DNA from: Isoetes taiwanensis
Lineage: Eukaryota > Streptophyta > Lycopodiopsida > Isoetales > Isoetaceae
Assembly: GCA_021234155.1 (NCBI GenBank)
Contig: JAJEKV010000027.1
Coordinates: forward strand, 771,109 to 835,108
Direction of reading: 5' to 3'
DNA length: 64,000 nt
The position numbers and the translations under genes were made by a program. The notes under the pieces are model-generated. The model searched no databases, was not told the DNA's origin, and saw only the letters and a list, made by a program, of their open reading frames with translations. Below, one piece after another: positions 23,320 through 35,120 of the stretch (within the stretch, counting starts at the first letter, position 1; every line of letters starts with the position of its first letter).

Positions 23320-24665
23320 CTGATCCGGGGCATGATCGACATCATCTTGCATCGGCAGCGTACACACCATCCTCGATTAGCCCAGCGTACACCGACGTTT
23401 AGCTAAGCAAGTAGCACCCTAGGGGGCAACTTGCAAGTGTGTGCACACTTTAGCCCACTTAATTAATATAGGCAAGTGGGCCACACCCATTTATCCCACA
23501 TGCTCAAGGGTTAATAGAAACCCTAGCCCTAACTTATAGTCTATATAAGGCATCTAAAACCCTAACTTTCCATTTTCGTCCACAGCCTTCTAGAACTCCG
23601 TTTTGCTTGCTCCAAGAGCCAATCTTGACTCCTCAGTCATGCGGAAAGCAGCCTAGCTCATTAGCTCCTTTCTAGCTTCATCTTCAAGCGGTCTGCGGCA
23701 TGGGCGACGATTCGAGCGAGGAGGAGCAAGCCAGGGATCAGGTATTTTGCCAATTCAATAGTCTAATCCGCCTCCCAGGCATCGTGTAAGTAGGTTTAGC
23801 CTATTGAATTGCCCATGGCAGCCATCTAGACCTCTAGATATCAAGCCATAACTAAAGAACCTAACTCTGTGATTTAGATTAAATCTTATTCTTTAGTTCT
23901 TCTATGACATGTATGTGATGATGATGATCTCTGTGGAATCATTGTATTAGGAAGGGGGTAGAGGCCTTAAAAGCCTAGTAGTTGATGCTCCTAGCTAGCC
24001 CTCTTTAATGTACTATTAAATTCGGCTGTACAAAGAGCCACACACAGTTTGTGGGTGGAGGGGCTGCCCGGGCTTACAAGGAGGTTCATGTCACGACTCA
24101 TGATCCGTCCCTCGGTAGTAAAGCCTATCGGGGACTATAGTGCACTAGACCTAATGCTCTCACGCCCTTTAGCGTGCGGGCTTTGCATGGGTTCGACACT
24201 CTTGGGGTGGTGTACACCTTCCATGGAGTTGGTCGATGCAGGCGGTAGCCCTCTAGTCACCTTGAGTGAGATGTCGACCTGCGGTGGGAGCAATCCCTAC
24301 CTGCCCCCATCGGGCGGGGAGATGCAACCCAGGAGTAGCCCTTTTGGCTATGCATCCGGCGGGCTACAGTCAAGTCCCAAGACCTTTCAACCTACTCTGC
24401 AAAGTGTGCACAGGAGGGGCGGATGGAGTGGACTACCCTAAGCCATGTTCTTATGCCCGGTAAAATCCATTTGCCATGAATTACATGCGCAATGACCACG
24501 GAGACCCAAGCCGTCAGTCATCCCCCTTGAGTCTGAGCCTTGGGTAGGATCTCCATATGTGATGTACTGATCTTTATCTATGCAGATATGTGGTGAGCCA
24601 TCCTTCGTGATGGTCATGTGATGTTGATGTATTGGTACTTACATGTATGTTTACGCTTCCGCAGC
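23320..24665 (+). repeat. Repeat X, copy 1 (LTR- or leader-like)
   Basis: This block aligns over most of its length with the reverse complement of 45700-47110. Shared parts include GAGCAAGTAGCACCCTAGG-like sequence, GCAACTTGCAAG, a TATA box in TCTATATAAGG (23541-23551), GGATCAGGTATTTTG, the segment near CCTACCTGCCCCATCGG, and at the inner end CTAGGTAGGCCCTGAGGGA. A short ATG-led stretch at 23701 ends in a perfect GT donor context, and TATGCAG and CCGCAG acceptors occur near 24585 and 24660. Its inner end joins the truncated copia gag. It could be a solo LTR or the leader of a larger element; no protein domain was found inside. Confidence 0.6.
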
Positions 24666-25614
24666 TAGGTAGGCCCTGAGGGACTGAATTTCTACCACGT
24701 CCCCTGCTAGAACTTCCTCTTCCTCCTCTAGTTGCAAATCCCTTGTTATTTCCCTTTCCATGATCTTTTGGGGTAGGGCACTTGGCTGCAAGGTGCCCTT
24801 TTCCTCCACAGGTGTAACAATTGAAATCCCTTTTTAATTTTCGACAATCACTCTTAAAGTGCCCTGTCTCATGACAATTATAGCATGTTACTTTCTTTTT
24901 TCCAGCAAAAAGGATTTCGGGAGCCTCTTCTCTTTCTCTTATAATTTTCTTCTGCTCAAACTCTGTTCTTAGAACATTCTCTGCTTCTTCCCTTGATTTA
25001 CTCATGTTTCTAATAAATAGAGACAGATTTTCATTATCACTAACTGCTCTGGATATTTGAAGAACTTGGCTTCTTTCACTGACATTCACTCTAGCACCAG
25101 CCAAGTCAGCTATTACGTTATCAAATTTATTAAAAAAATCAGATACATCTTCTTCCTCTTTTAGTTTCAGGCCCCTTAATTCATTTTCAAGCAAATCTAT
25201 TTGGGATGAAGTCTTTTCTTCATAATGTTTTAATAAAAAACTCCACATCTGCTTAGGACTTAAATTTCTCAACTTAAGCCTAATGGTAGGGCTTACCTTG
25301 CAGGTAATTATGCCTTGAGCCTCCTTAACCTTTGAGTATAAGGACCTCCCAGTTCCCACATGACTGCCACTAGCTGTTCCTTCTGCAGTTGCTGCTCCAA
25401 GACCTGCATGTTCTCTCATGTTAACAGATCCCTCAGAAATAGACCTGGTAATGGTGTTCATGTTGACATTTATGCCTCCATCTGGATCAACAAGATCCCA
25501 GAGATCCTCAACTTCCAAAATGTGCTTCACAGCATCCTTCCACACCTGGAATCCTGGTCCACCCTTGTAGACCTCCACTGTGCTTAAGAGACTAGCTCCA
25601 AATCTGTTGGACAT
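24664..25614 (-). CDS. Copia gag polyprotein, C-terminally truncated
   Basis: The likely start is the ATG at 25612-25614 (MSNRFGASLLSTVEVYKGG). The frame runs with no stop to the repeat X junction. The central part has QMWSFLLKHYEE, SQIDLLENELRGLKL and FFNKFDNVIADL, typical of the UBN2/copia gag capsid. Two CCHC zinc knuckles follow, CYNCHETGHFKSDC and CYTCGGKGHLAAKC, for RNA binding, and then a Gly/Arg/Ser-rich tail. The frame continues to 24574 only by reading into repeat X. The last 30 residues are therefore foreign, a chance gag-X fusion. Confidence 0.85.
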
Positions 25615-26270
25615 ATTTAAGATGCAAAAATAACACAAGGTTCAACAGGATTATAAGCTCTGATACCAATTGTTGGATTTGGCTATCAGGTAATGTTAAT
25701 CACAACCTCTCTAGATCAATTCACAATGCATTAATGCAAGATAAGCAATGCACTAATGGGAATAACCTTTTGAATAACTTTCACACAACTAAGACCATAT
25801 GATAACTAATGATATTAATCATTTCGAATCATTGGGTACTGTAGCAATTTGGGCACTGTAACTCGGGTATTGACCCGAACACTGTAGCTAGGTTGACCTG
25901 CAAGATAAACAATCTTAGAACACGATCTCTTGACTTAATTCCTCCTTGATTTACAATTCCGGCCAACTGATCATCAAGTCGGCCTTCTCTGCAACTTATA
26001 GAGTTCGTTGCCGGCGGTTTTGGCTATGGATAAGGCCGCCTAGCCGAGCTCCTATTTGAATGGAGCTTTCCCCCTAAAATAAGTGCCACCTTTATATTTA
26101 GCATCTGGTTCACCAATAAACCTTGAACCTATATATACAACCTTTAACCCTTTATATTTACAACGTAGGGTTAAACTTTGAAGAATAGCTATGCACAGAG
26201 ATTTGTATAGGTTGAGTATGTGAACCTGCGTCAGAGAATTATGTGATGACCATAACTTAGAATTCCAACA
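24666..26270 (-). mobile_element. Truncated Ty1-copia retrotransposon (LTR, PBS, gag)
   Basis: One LTR lies at 25671-26270 (600 bp), starting TGTTGGATTT and ending AATTCCAACA. Immediately inside is a primer binding site reading TTGGTATCAGAGC on the minus strand (25657-25669), complementary to initiator tRNA-Met. Gag follows. Protease, integrase, RT and the second LTR are missing because the element is cut off at about 24665, where repeat X begins. The five bases outside the LTR are AAACA (26271-26275). Confidence 0.85.
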
Positions 26271-26284
26271 AAACATGCTACATG

Positions 26285-26747
26285 TAGAAAAAACATGCTA
26301 GAAACATGTTGTATGAAGAAAAATCACTATATAAACGTGCTATATGAAGAAAAATCATTCTATGATTATAAATCTAGGCACAACCATTAAGCAATATCAC
26401 TACATGATTGACATCATCAAAATGTAAATGGAAATGCTATATGCTTATAAATCTAGGCACAACCATTAACCAACACAACTACATGATTAACATCATCAAA
26501 GCAATATCACTGCGTGATTAACAATACGTGATTATCACTACGTGATTAAGCAATGTCACTACGTGATTAACATCATCAAAATCATAAACATTTAAAATCA
26601 AAATACTCATCATTTTGTTAAAATGGAAATGCTACATGCTTATAATCTAGGCACAACCATTAACCAACATAACTACATGATTAACATCATCAAAGCCCAT
26701 AAACCATAAAAACTCAAAATATTCATCATTTTGTTTAAATGGCAATG
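26285..26747. repeat. Direct repeats next to the SET gene 3' end
   Basis: A unit of roughly 60-90 bp containing TCTAGGCACAACCATTAA, ACTACATGATTAACATCATC and AAATGGAAATGCT occurs about three times (26362, 26448, 26645), with shorter CACTACGTGATTAA copies between (26514-26570). It may be the subterminal repeat zone at the left side of the CACTA-like element that carries the SET gene, but the sequence differs from the right-hand TGACTAAT repeats. Confidence 0.6.
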
Positions 26748-27336
26748 CTAATCTAGGCAACGCTTCCTTCCATAGGGCACAACAATTGGTTCACCACGCT
26801 TCTTACGTTCTACTCGCCTTGGAGTCTCTCTTTTGAAAGGATAGTTGACAAACAATTCCTCTCCAGGATGGAGGTTGCGTATGGCACAAACTCTCACATA
26901 CGGTCCAACATACCCATTTATGTAACACGGATCATATTCTGTAGTCTCTTCAAATTCTGCATTTGTTAATTCGGGATGACCACGAGAGCTATTTATAAGT
27001 GCTGCAATATTTCCATGAACACTTGCTCGGCCATCAATGTATATGCGCGCACTGCGTGGGGTATGTTCTCCATGATCTCTCTGCTCACTCAAAGATGCCG
27101 CATTCAATGCCATGGCATAAGTAGACATACTAGGCATAAAAGAAGCAAGTTTATGCCATAAACCCCAAGAATACTTTGGTCCGCCAAACACCATCAACAC
27201 AGTCGAGTGTCCAGATGGGACCTTCACGTGCTCCATTATGTACAAACCCCTTCCAGCTTCTGGTATTTCTAAAGAAGGTGCAATCATGTACTTGTGACCC
27301 CAATATATAAACTCTTTCAACATTGGAGGCAGTTCC

Positions 27337-29790
27337 TGTTGCCCATTTTTGGCAACATGGACCAGCATCTATGTTTCAAAACCTTTGTTCCATTTACATT
27401 TCCTTTAAGGAAAAGTTCCAGGCTATTGTGATCCCATCAGAGTTTGGAAGACATTTGACCAAGATTGGAAGACATTGGGGATCTCCTATTATGGCCTAGT
27501 CTTTTCCTTGAGGTAAAACACCTTTCTAGACACATTCCTATTAGCTTAACATTTTCCTTTGATTTGAAGACCAGGCAAAGGCTATAGCAAGTTTATCAAG
27601 GAGGCACAAGACATTTTACCAAAGCTTAAACCTTGTGAAGCTTGCTTGAGAAGTTTGAAGTCACACACATGAGGATGCTACCCTAGAAGTGAAATTTGCT
27701 CTTATTCTAGCCTTGAAGTTTGGAAGACCCTTATAGAAGTTTGGAAGACCTTAGGTTTTGAGCAAATCTATCTTCACTAGGAGGTATGAATTGAGCCCTA
27801 GAAACAATTTGAGATAAGATCAAGTGCTACAGAGGTACCCATCTCTTCTTCATTCCATTCATCTTACATCCCCCTTTCTATATCCCAAGAGCCTTCAAAA
27901 CTTTTCCTTCACCATTGTTTCCACTTTTGAGACCTTTTCTCATCATTCTACTACTTATCTTTTATTGATCCCACCTTCATTTGAGAATTGTCCCCTAGTG
28001 ATCTTGGAAACCTTCAAAGGCAAGAAGGCTTCTTTCTCATTCTCATTTCATCTTCCTAAACCCTAGCATAGCCTATTTACACCCTTTTCCCACCTTTTTC
28101 CTATGACTTTTTCACCATCCTTATGTTCCAATATTCATTGACCATGGGTCAAAAGGGACCAAAAATTCAAATGTTTTAGTTTGACCTAAAAACCCTCTAG
28201 ATGGAAAGCTTGGAAAAAAAGAGCTAACTTGGTCTTTTAAAATTCAAAAAAAACCTTTGGAATGACCTTCAAAATTGGATTCTTGGGATGCGTGCCAAAA
28301 AATAAAAAACCTATTCTAGCCTATCTACCTATCTATTTCTGCATAGTTCCGTGTCACCCCCTTTTTTTTTCCGCGGCGCGCCGGGGTGGGGCCGTGACAC
28401 GGTCAGTGTCCCCCCTCTGCGGCACGCATAAATTTAATAGTGGGTCTGCATTTTTCCTTATATACCTTAGCCTCCAGAACCACTTCGCCTGTAGGATATA
28501 TCACCCTTAAGAATTTTTCACATGAACCCTAAAAAATAGGGGAACACCTAAATCCGGCCAATTAAGTACCTAAACTTGATTGAATCCCGCCAATTTCCTT
28601 AGAAATTAGCTCCTAAACCTTTTCGAAACCATGGGGATCCTTTGTGGCATTTGATTCGATGGAAATTGCTAAATTTGGGCCTCAAATCACTCAACCGAGC
28701 TAGCTTTTGGGAAGAACGGTTCTTAAACCAAAGATTACAGATCAAATCGACCGCCCCGAGAGATATACCTCTCGTGACTTTGGCGCATTGAATTTTTTTG
28801 ATATCCTTTTGCTCTGCTCCGCCAGATTCCAGCTCCATTTAGCTTCGAGATTGAAGTTCTGTTAGTTTGTGACACGCTCAAAGATCGAAGCACCTCGTTT
28901 GCAAACTTAAATAATCACTCCATATTACTTCATTGGTATTTTTGAAGCTCTCGAAAGGCTCAAGCAGTCTTGAATTTTCTCTCAAGCATTATTATTTTCA
29001 AAACTTTGGTAATACCCTGTTGACATAGTCATACCTTCTGTATCACATTGCTATAATGCATAGTCTTTGCCTGAAAAATCATTGTCATCATTGTACATCC
29101 TTTTTTTTGTAGTTCTGCATTGCCCTTTTAAAAAAGCAAAAAAACCAAAAACAAGACCAAAAATATTTACTCAGAGATTATATCTTCTTCAGGTAGTTGT
29201 ATCTCATCCTTATAGAAATCCTAGACACCTATACATTCGGAGAAAACATATAAAAAGATTTCTTTTCATAACTGTTACAGAGTTTGTTCTTTTCTTGAGG
29301 TTTTGTTTACTTACAGAAAAATTAAAACATCCTTTTGCTATTCAAACCTTCTGCACGTGATCTGGAGGCTATTTTGAAGTTGCCTGCACAGATCCCAACC
29401 CAAAATTCCCCATCAAACTCCATCTGCAAAATTTGGCTCTCTGTTTTGGCACTGGCCAACTTTTTGACCTGCCTTTGACCTCGATTTTCTTGACCTTCCC
29501 TTATTCAAATCAAGTCAAGTCTTCTCCACCATTTTCCTCTGCTTGTTGACCACTGATAACACCAATCAGATCTTCAAAATCTCTCAAGGTGTGTCTGCAA
29601 GTTCAGTTTTTGCTCTGACAGTTTTTTCAGTTTCAGGGACTCTAGTGATTTTGAAAAAACTAGCACTTAAAAAATGAATTTTCTGGTTTCATATGACAAG
29701 GATTGATCACCCTAAGTGGTCTGGAGGTTCTAACCACTTTGTTTAAGATTCCTTTGAGGTTAGGCTAAAATTCCAGGTTTTAGGCTAACA
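27337..29790 (+). repeat. 5' LTR of the Ty3 element
   Basis: 2454 bp, bounded by TG and CA. It is nearly identical to 35799-38245 over its length apart from clustered small differences, many of them at CAG or CTG triplets. A homopolymer-rich GC patch near 28365-28420 is the most divergent part. Confidence 0.95.
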
Positions 29791-29793
29791 TTT

Positions 29794-29811
29794 TGGAGGT
29801 TCTACCGAGAT
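29794..29811 (+). promoter_or_regulatory. Primer binding site (tRNA-Gln)
   Basis: TGGAGGTTCTACCGAGA begins 3 bp after the 5' LTR. Its complement ends TAGAACCTCCA, matching the acceptor stem and CCA of plant tRNA-Gln. This primes minus-strand DNA synthesis. Confidence 0.7.
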
Positions 29812-29824
29812 ATTCACCTGGGAG

Positions 29825-32446
29825 TTGAACTCCATGGCACCAAGAAAGACTGCTGAGCCTGCTGAGCAACCTGAGGTAACAGGTCAACCAGAGCTAGTAG
29901 GGGTAAGCATGAAAGTGGCTACCAGTTCCACAGCAAATATTACAAATGTTTCTGCTTTGCCTTTTCCTCCACAAGCCCCTTACCAATTTGAGCTCACTAT
30001 ACCTGTTCCTTCCCCTTGTTATGATTCTTCCATGAATGCTAACCATTTCTTGAAGAATTTTGAAGAATATTATGAGGAGCATGGAAAGAAGAAAGGTACC
30101 AGGTTTGCTGAGTTTATCAAATGCATGAAAGGTGATGAGGCCAGATCCTGGTTGGATTTCGAACTGTCAATAGGTACTAAGTGGGATGAATTGGAACAAA
30201 AGTTTCTGTCAAGGTTTGGTAAGACTACCTCACCCCAGGATCTTGTCTTTGAGCTCAATTCCTTTTCTATTAAATCTGGTGAAAGTGTGAAACAGTATGT
30301 GGAAAGATTTAACTCTTACTTGCTGGTTTGTAATAGGAACCATGTTTCCCACCCAACTTTGCATCTGGTTGCTTCCTTTATCAGAGGTCTGATGTCCAGG
30401 CCTAAGATTTATAGAAAGTTATTAAAACTTCAAAAGTTTGGTGAGCTAGATTCAATCCATAAGACATTTGTAAAGGCTGTAGATTTAGTAGAAATGCTAA
30501 GCTATCTGCCTGATGATGAAATCAGAGATCCATTCTACCCTCCTCATCATGATACTGAGCACGAGTCACACTATGCTAATGCTGCCCCTGTGTATGCAGT
30601 TCAGAAGGAAAAAAAGAAGCCAAAAGCTGAAGAGCTAGACCCTCAGGTTTCAGAAATGAAATCTGAGATAAGTAAGGTATCTGAAGCTCTCTTAGAAGTT
30701 ACCAAACAACTCATGGAGTTAAAAAATAGTAATAATGCTCCTTCTTCTAGCTCTGCCATACCTGAATGCACAAACTGTGGTAAACCCTATCATAGGGCTG
30801 AAAATTGCTTTGCAAGATCCTGTCCTAAATGCCACAAAAGGGGCCATTTTGGTAGAGAATGTCCTGTTTGTTCTTTTTGCAAAGAGATAGGCCATGAAGA
30901 GAAGTTCTGCAGTGTCAAGAATTACCTTGCAAAGCAAGAAAAAGGTAAACAGGTGTCCAATATTAGTTTTATTGAGACTTGTGCAGAAGAACTAGAAGAA
31001 CAAGATGTTATGGTTGTGCAAACGCGTGCTAGGCTCCATTCAGGTACCTCTGGAAGTTCTGTCCCACCAAGTGTAGCTCCTAAGGTAACATTTCAGCCAA
31101 ATCCTCAGGATATAGCTCCTCCCCCTGCTCAAAGGTATAAACAGAAAGATTCTGAGCTTGATGAATTTGAATTGCTTATGAAAAACTCCAAGGTTACTGT
31201 AGACTTACTAACTTTATTGAGGATTGCACCATCATACAGGGAAAAGCTTATCAAACATACCCAAAATGTTGAAGAAATTGCTGAAGAAACTTGCAACAAC
31301 ATTTCTGTAGCCTTACCTGAGCACACTGAAGATCCAGGTGCTTTTATTTGTAGTGCTACTATAGGGACCTCCCATTTAGATAAGGTTTTGCTGGATGGAG
31401 GTTCTTCCCTAAATGTCATGCCTTATCATGTTATGAAAACATTGAATCTCAAAGTAGAAGACAACACTTCTATTGTTCTAAAATCCTTTTCCAATGCTAA
31501 AGTAGTTCCAAAGGGAGTGGTGAGAAATGTGTCTGTTAATACAGGGGGAATCATTGTCTTAGCCACATTTGTGGTTGTTGATTTTGAGAATATTAACCAT
31601 GCTAACATCTATGATTTATTATTGGGAAGAAGGTGGATGAAAACAGTAGATGCTAGGCCTATATGGTCCGAAGGGATTTGCACTATTTCAAATGGAACAA
31701 CTTCCATTAAACTGGTAAACAAGACTGACCCTTCTACTAACATTGGATTCATAGATGTGGATATTTTGCAGGAAAAAGAGTTAGGAGTCTATAGTTTAGG
31801 TCTGGACGTTGATATGAATGCAGAAGTTATCAACTTTGCCCATGTAGAGTTCCCTGATCCACACGAAAACAAGGCCTACCTTTGGTTTGATGGAGGTATG
31901 TCTAAAAAATTAGGGATTGCTTCTTCTGCTGCTATTCTGAAGGATGCAGATCTTAAGCTGATGACTAAGATAGGGAGAATTCATCCTAATATTTCTTCTA
32001 ATGCAGCAGAGTATAGGGCCCTCATTGCAGGCCTACAGGAAGCAAGATTCATGAATATTTCCCATATTGTGATCTATGGAGACTCACAACTTGTTTGCAA
32101 ACAGATTTTGGGGGAATACCAAACAAAACATCAAGATATGGAGGATCTGAACACACAAGTTCAAGAATTGCTAACTTTTTTTGATCATTGGGAAATCTAT
32201 CATATTCCAAGGTCTAAAAACTTTGAGGCTGATTCTTTGTGCAGGAAAACACTCTTAGAGCATCTCTCTGAGGGAGCTATCAAGGAAGATGTCCTAGATG
32301 AAGATGAACTCTCTCAGTTCCATCCTATCTTGACCATCAACACGGCACAAGAAGAATCACACAAAGAACTTGAAGTGCACAAGGGAGGTATGTCGAAACT
32401 TTGCAAATGGGAGATCTATATGATGAAGATTGCAAAGGTAAAATGA
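29825..32446 (+). CDS. Ty3 Gag-protease-RNase H polyprotein
   Basis: An 873-residue open frame with an ATG at 29825 or 29834. Residues about 60-205 are the retrotransposon gag capsid (ARSWLDFELSIGTKWDEL, FLSRFGKTTSPQDL, ESVKQYVERFNSY). Three zinc knuckles lie at about 314-358: CTNCGKPYHRAENC, CPKCHKRGHFGREC and CSFCKEIGHEEKFC. A retropepsin-like protease follows, active site LLDGGSS at about 522 and LLLGRRWM at about 598. Residues about 683-815 form a second-type RNase H: WFDGGMS, SSNAAEYRALIAGL, IYGDSQLV and NFEADSLCR supply the D-E-D-D set of the archaeal-like (RVT_3) group. The frame ends TGA at 32444-32446. RT is one base back in phase and begins at once, so a frameshift, natural or by decay, separates them. 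Confidence 0.9.
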   Translation: MNSMAPRKTAEPAEQPEVTGQPELVGVSMKVATSSTANITNVSALPFPPQAPYQFELTIPVPSPCYDSSMNANHFLKNFEEYYEEHGKKKGTRFAEFIKCMKGDEARSWLDFELSIGTKWDELEQKFLSRFGKTTSPQDLVFELNSFSIKSGESVKQYVERFNSYLLVCNRNHVSHPTLHLVASFIRGLMSRPKIYRKLLKLQKFGELDSIHKTFVKAVDLVEMLSYLPDDEIRDPFYPPHHDTEHESHYANAAPVYAVQKEKKKPKAEELDPQVSEMKSEISKVSEALLEVTKQLMELKNSNNAPSSSSAIPECTNCGKPYHRAENCFARSCPKCHKRGHFGRECPVCSFCKEIGHEEKFCSVKNYLAKQEKGKQVSNISFIETCAEELEEQDVMVVQTRARLHSGTSGSSVPPSVAPKVTFQPNPQDIAPPPAQRYKQKDSELDEFELLMKNSKVTVDLLTLLRIAPSYREKLIKHTQNVEEIAEETCNNISVALPEHTEDPGAFICSATIGTSHLDKVLLDGGSSLNVMPYHVMKTLNLKVEDNTSIVLKSFSNAKVVPKGVVRNVSVNTGGIIVLATFVVVDFENINHANIYDLLLGRRWMKTVDARPIWSEGICTISNGTTSIKLVNKTDPSTNIGFIDVDILQEKELGVYSLGLDVDMNAEVINFAHVEFPDPHENKAYLWFDGGMSKKLGIASSAAILKDADLKLMTKIGRIHPNISSNAAEYRALIAGLQEARFMNISHIVIYGDSQLVCKQILGEYQTKHQDMEDLNTQVQELLTFFDHWEIYHIPRSKNFEADSLCRKTLLEHLSEGAIKEDVLDEDELSQFHPILTINTAQEESHKELEVHKGGMSKLCKWEIYMMKIAKVK

Positions 32447-32454
32447 TTAAGTAC

Positions 32455-33270
32455 TTTGAAGATTGGGTGGATGTTTTTGCATGGGAATATTCAGAATTGA
32501 AAGGGGTTGATAGGAGCATTTGTGAGTTTGAGATAAAAAGTTCAGTGAAGATACTAAACCCATCATGCGAGGGAGATTGAGAAGAATTAATTCCTCACTT
32601 TTAGATCTTATCAAGCGGGAATTATTCAAAATGCAGGGAGTCGGTTTGATAGTTGACATTGTGAACCCCTCTTGGGTTTCTTGTATTGTTCCAGTTCTAA
32701 AAAGAATGGTTCTCTAAGAATATGTGTGGATTATAGAGATCTAAATAAAGCTACTTAGTAAAGATTGTTTACCCTTTGCCTTTTTGGAAGAAATCCTTTA
32801 TGCGTGGTGGCAAGTCTATGTACTCATTTTTGATGGTTTCTCTGGTTTTAATCAGATTAGCATCAAAAAAGGAAGATCAGCCAAAGACATCCTTCATTAC
32901 TCCATGGGGAACTTATGCAATGAAAAGGATGCCTTTTGGCTTAATGAATGCCCCCACCACATTTCAGAGAGCTATGGATCTTGTCTTTGCAAACATGACT
33001 CTGAGCAATTCGAGTTTATCTTGATGATTTATGCTTGGGTACTGATACAAGTGATCATATTTCAGAGCTAACAAGGATATTTACATTGTGCAGACAAACT
33101 GGAGTTAATCTAAACCCAAAGAAGTGCATCTTTTTGACATCCAAAGGCCAGCTCTTAGGCCATGAGGTTTCTGCTAAAGGCCTTCAAGTAGGTGAAGAGA
33201 AGATCATAGCTTTAAAAAGCTTCAAACACCCAGGACAATTAAAGAAGTCAAGGGATTTATGGGAATGACC
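32455..33270 (+). pseudogene. Ty3 reverse transcriptase, broken
   Basis: Successive frames give KYFEDWVDVFAWEYSEL, a segment ending RGRLRRINSSLL, WVSCIVPVLKKNGSLRICVD, FDGFSGFNQI, TPWGTYAMKRMPFGLMNAP and the catalytic YLDDL (33017-33031), then LNPKKCIFLTSKGQLLGHEV. Motif order and spacing are those of Ty3 RT. At least four shifts and one stop (TAG near 32758) interrupt it. Many of the shifts are single-base indels. Confidence 0.85.
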
Positions 33271-33935
33271 TCTTTCTTAAGAGTGTATGTGCCTAATTTC
33301 TCTCACCTTATTAGTCCTATCTCTAAGTTGACTAGAGTAGGCCAAGTTAGTAAAAGAGAAAGTAAATATAGGCCTGTTGTTTGGGATGATGAGTGTGAAA
33401 AAAGCTTTTTTTGATCATAGAGGCTATTTGCCATTCTACACTTTTAAAAACTCGGACCTTTCATTACCATTTAAAGTTTACATAACTATCACTAAAAAGG
33501 TCATTTGGAGTTGCCATTTTTGCGAGGAGATAGACACCCTATTGCTTTTGCAAGCAAACAATGGTCTCAAACTGAAGAGAAGTATGCTAAGATAGAAAGG
33601 AGTCTTTGCTTCTCTCATCTTTTTGATCGAGAGACATGGTCATCTTTTACAAAAAATCCCCACGACCACTATCTACATGCGTGAGAACCCCATGCCCTTT
33701 TTGTATGGTAAGAAATTAGAAAAACCTAAGCTTCATAGGTGGGCTTGTAGGCTTCAGTCTTATGATTTAAAGGTAAAGGTTATTCATGTATTGAACAACC
33801 CGGTTTATACTTGCCCTGCTGCCTACTTTGAACATGAGGAGTTGATACAAGAAGAAGAAATGACTAACCTTGTTGTAAATGAGCGGGGACTTGTTAACTA
33901 TACCAGCTCAAGGTTGGCAACAACCTATTAGGAGG
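33271..33935 (+). pseudogene. Ty3 RT-connected RNase H, broken
   Basis: Motifs in several frames include FASKQWSQTEEKYAKIERS in one frame and KLHRWACRLQSYDLKVKVIH in another (33732-33790). These are the standard RNase H and tether region that follows Ty3 RT. The element thus has two RNase H domains, one before and one after RT. Confidence 0.7.
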
Positions 33936-34089
33936 TTCCTTGATGTCGGGAGATACCTTCTAAATTTTCAAAAGCCAAGCTTACAAGTTTAAGTTAAAAT
34001 GTTTGACTTACTCATTGGTTGGTGACATCTTGTGCAAGGTAAATAGGGATGGTGTACTCTTAAGATGTGTTGATGAAGATGAAGTTGCC

Positions 34090-35120
34090 GGTACTTCTTT
34101 GAAAATCACAAAGGTGTTTGTGGTGGTCATTTTGCAGTGAACACAACTGCCAAGAAAATATTGAGGTCACAGTTATTTACGCCTCATTTATTTAAAGATT
34201 GTTATGATATTATAAAGACTTGTCATCAATGCGGATCTTTGGCAAAAGAATCTTGCATCCTGCTCCCTCTTACAGGAATTGTCTCCCCTGGTCCATTTCA
34301 AGTTTGGGGATTGGACTATGTTGGCCCTATCAATCCCCATCCTCAGCTTCAAGATGAATACATTGTTGTGGCTACAGATCTGTTCACTAAGTGGTCGGAA
34401 GCAGCACTTAGATAAAGGAAAGCAAATGCCCATACTACTGCTAGATTTTGCATGAGAATATTTGCTCTAGGTTTGGCATTCCTTTTAAAATTTTGACTGA
34501 TAGAGGCTCTACTTTTATTAATGAAGTTATTAATTTCCTTGTTTCAAGCCTCAAGATCAAGCATGTGAAAAGCTCACCCTATTATCCTCAAAGGAAATGG
34601 CCAAGCTAGAGTCTACTAACAAAGTGCTTAAGGGTATTTTTCTTGACTTGGTTTTGCCAAAACCAAAGGGATTGGCACTTGAAATATATGATGCTCTTTG
34701 GGCTCATAGAATTACTTCTAAAGCAACTACTAATGCCTCACCTTTTCGGTTTAGTATATGGAGTAGAGGGGTTTGTTATTCGGTCGAGTTAGAAATACCT
34801 TCTTTAAGGATGGCACTCAAGCTTGAGTTGGAGTTTTCTCAAGCCTTGAAACCGCAGTATGAAGTTCACATTAAAATTAGATGAGGAAAGGTTTGTTGCA
34901 GAGAATTACAACTTGCTGAAGAAGGCTAAGAGTGCAGCCCGACTTTCAAGAGGTTGCTCACAAACCTGCAAGACAAGTTTGCACCTATGGAATTAGTTTT
35001 AAAGTGGAATCTTTGCAGGATGAAGGGAAGCTTTCAAAGTTTGAAAATCCCCCGGGAGGGTCCCTATCGGATTTTAGGAGATCTTTGGCTGCTCATCTTA
35101 TAGGTTGGCAGATCTTAGTA
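34090..35120 (+). pseudogene. Ty3 integrase, broken
   Basis: The zinc-binding HHCC part is visible as GHFAVNTTAKKIL...CYDIIKTCHQC (34122-34235). The core follows with GLDYVGPI (first Asp, about 34311), ATDLFTKWSEA, ILTDRGSTFINEV (second Asp, about 34495) and the segment after SSPYYPQ. The C-terminal part has the phrase GPYRILEIFGCSSYRLADL-like in shifting frames near 35055-35120. Shifts and stops are frequent. No chromodomain was recognised. Confidence 0.75.

Noticed and set aside
23701-24463. A protein-coding gene in repeat X (130-codon frame at 24049)
   Set aside because: The frame is not conserved in the second X copy and shows no domain.
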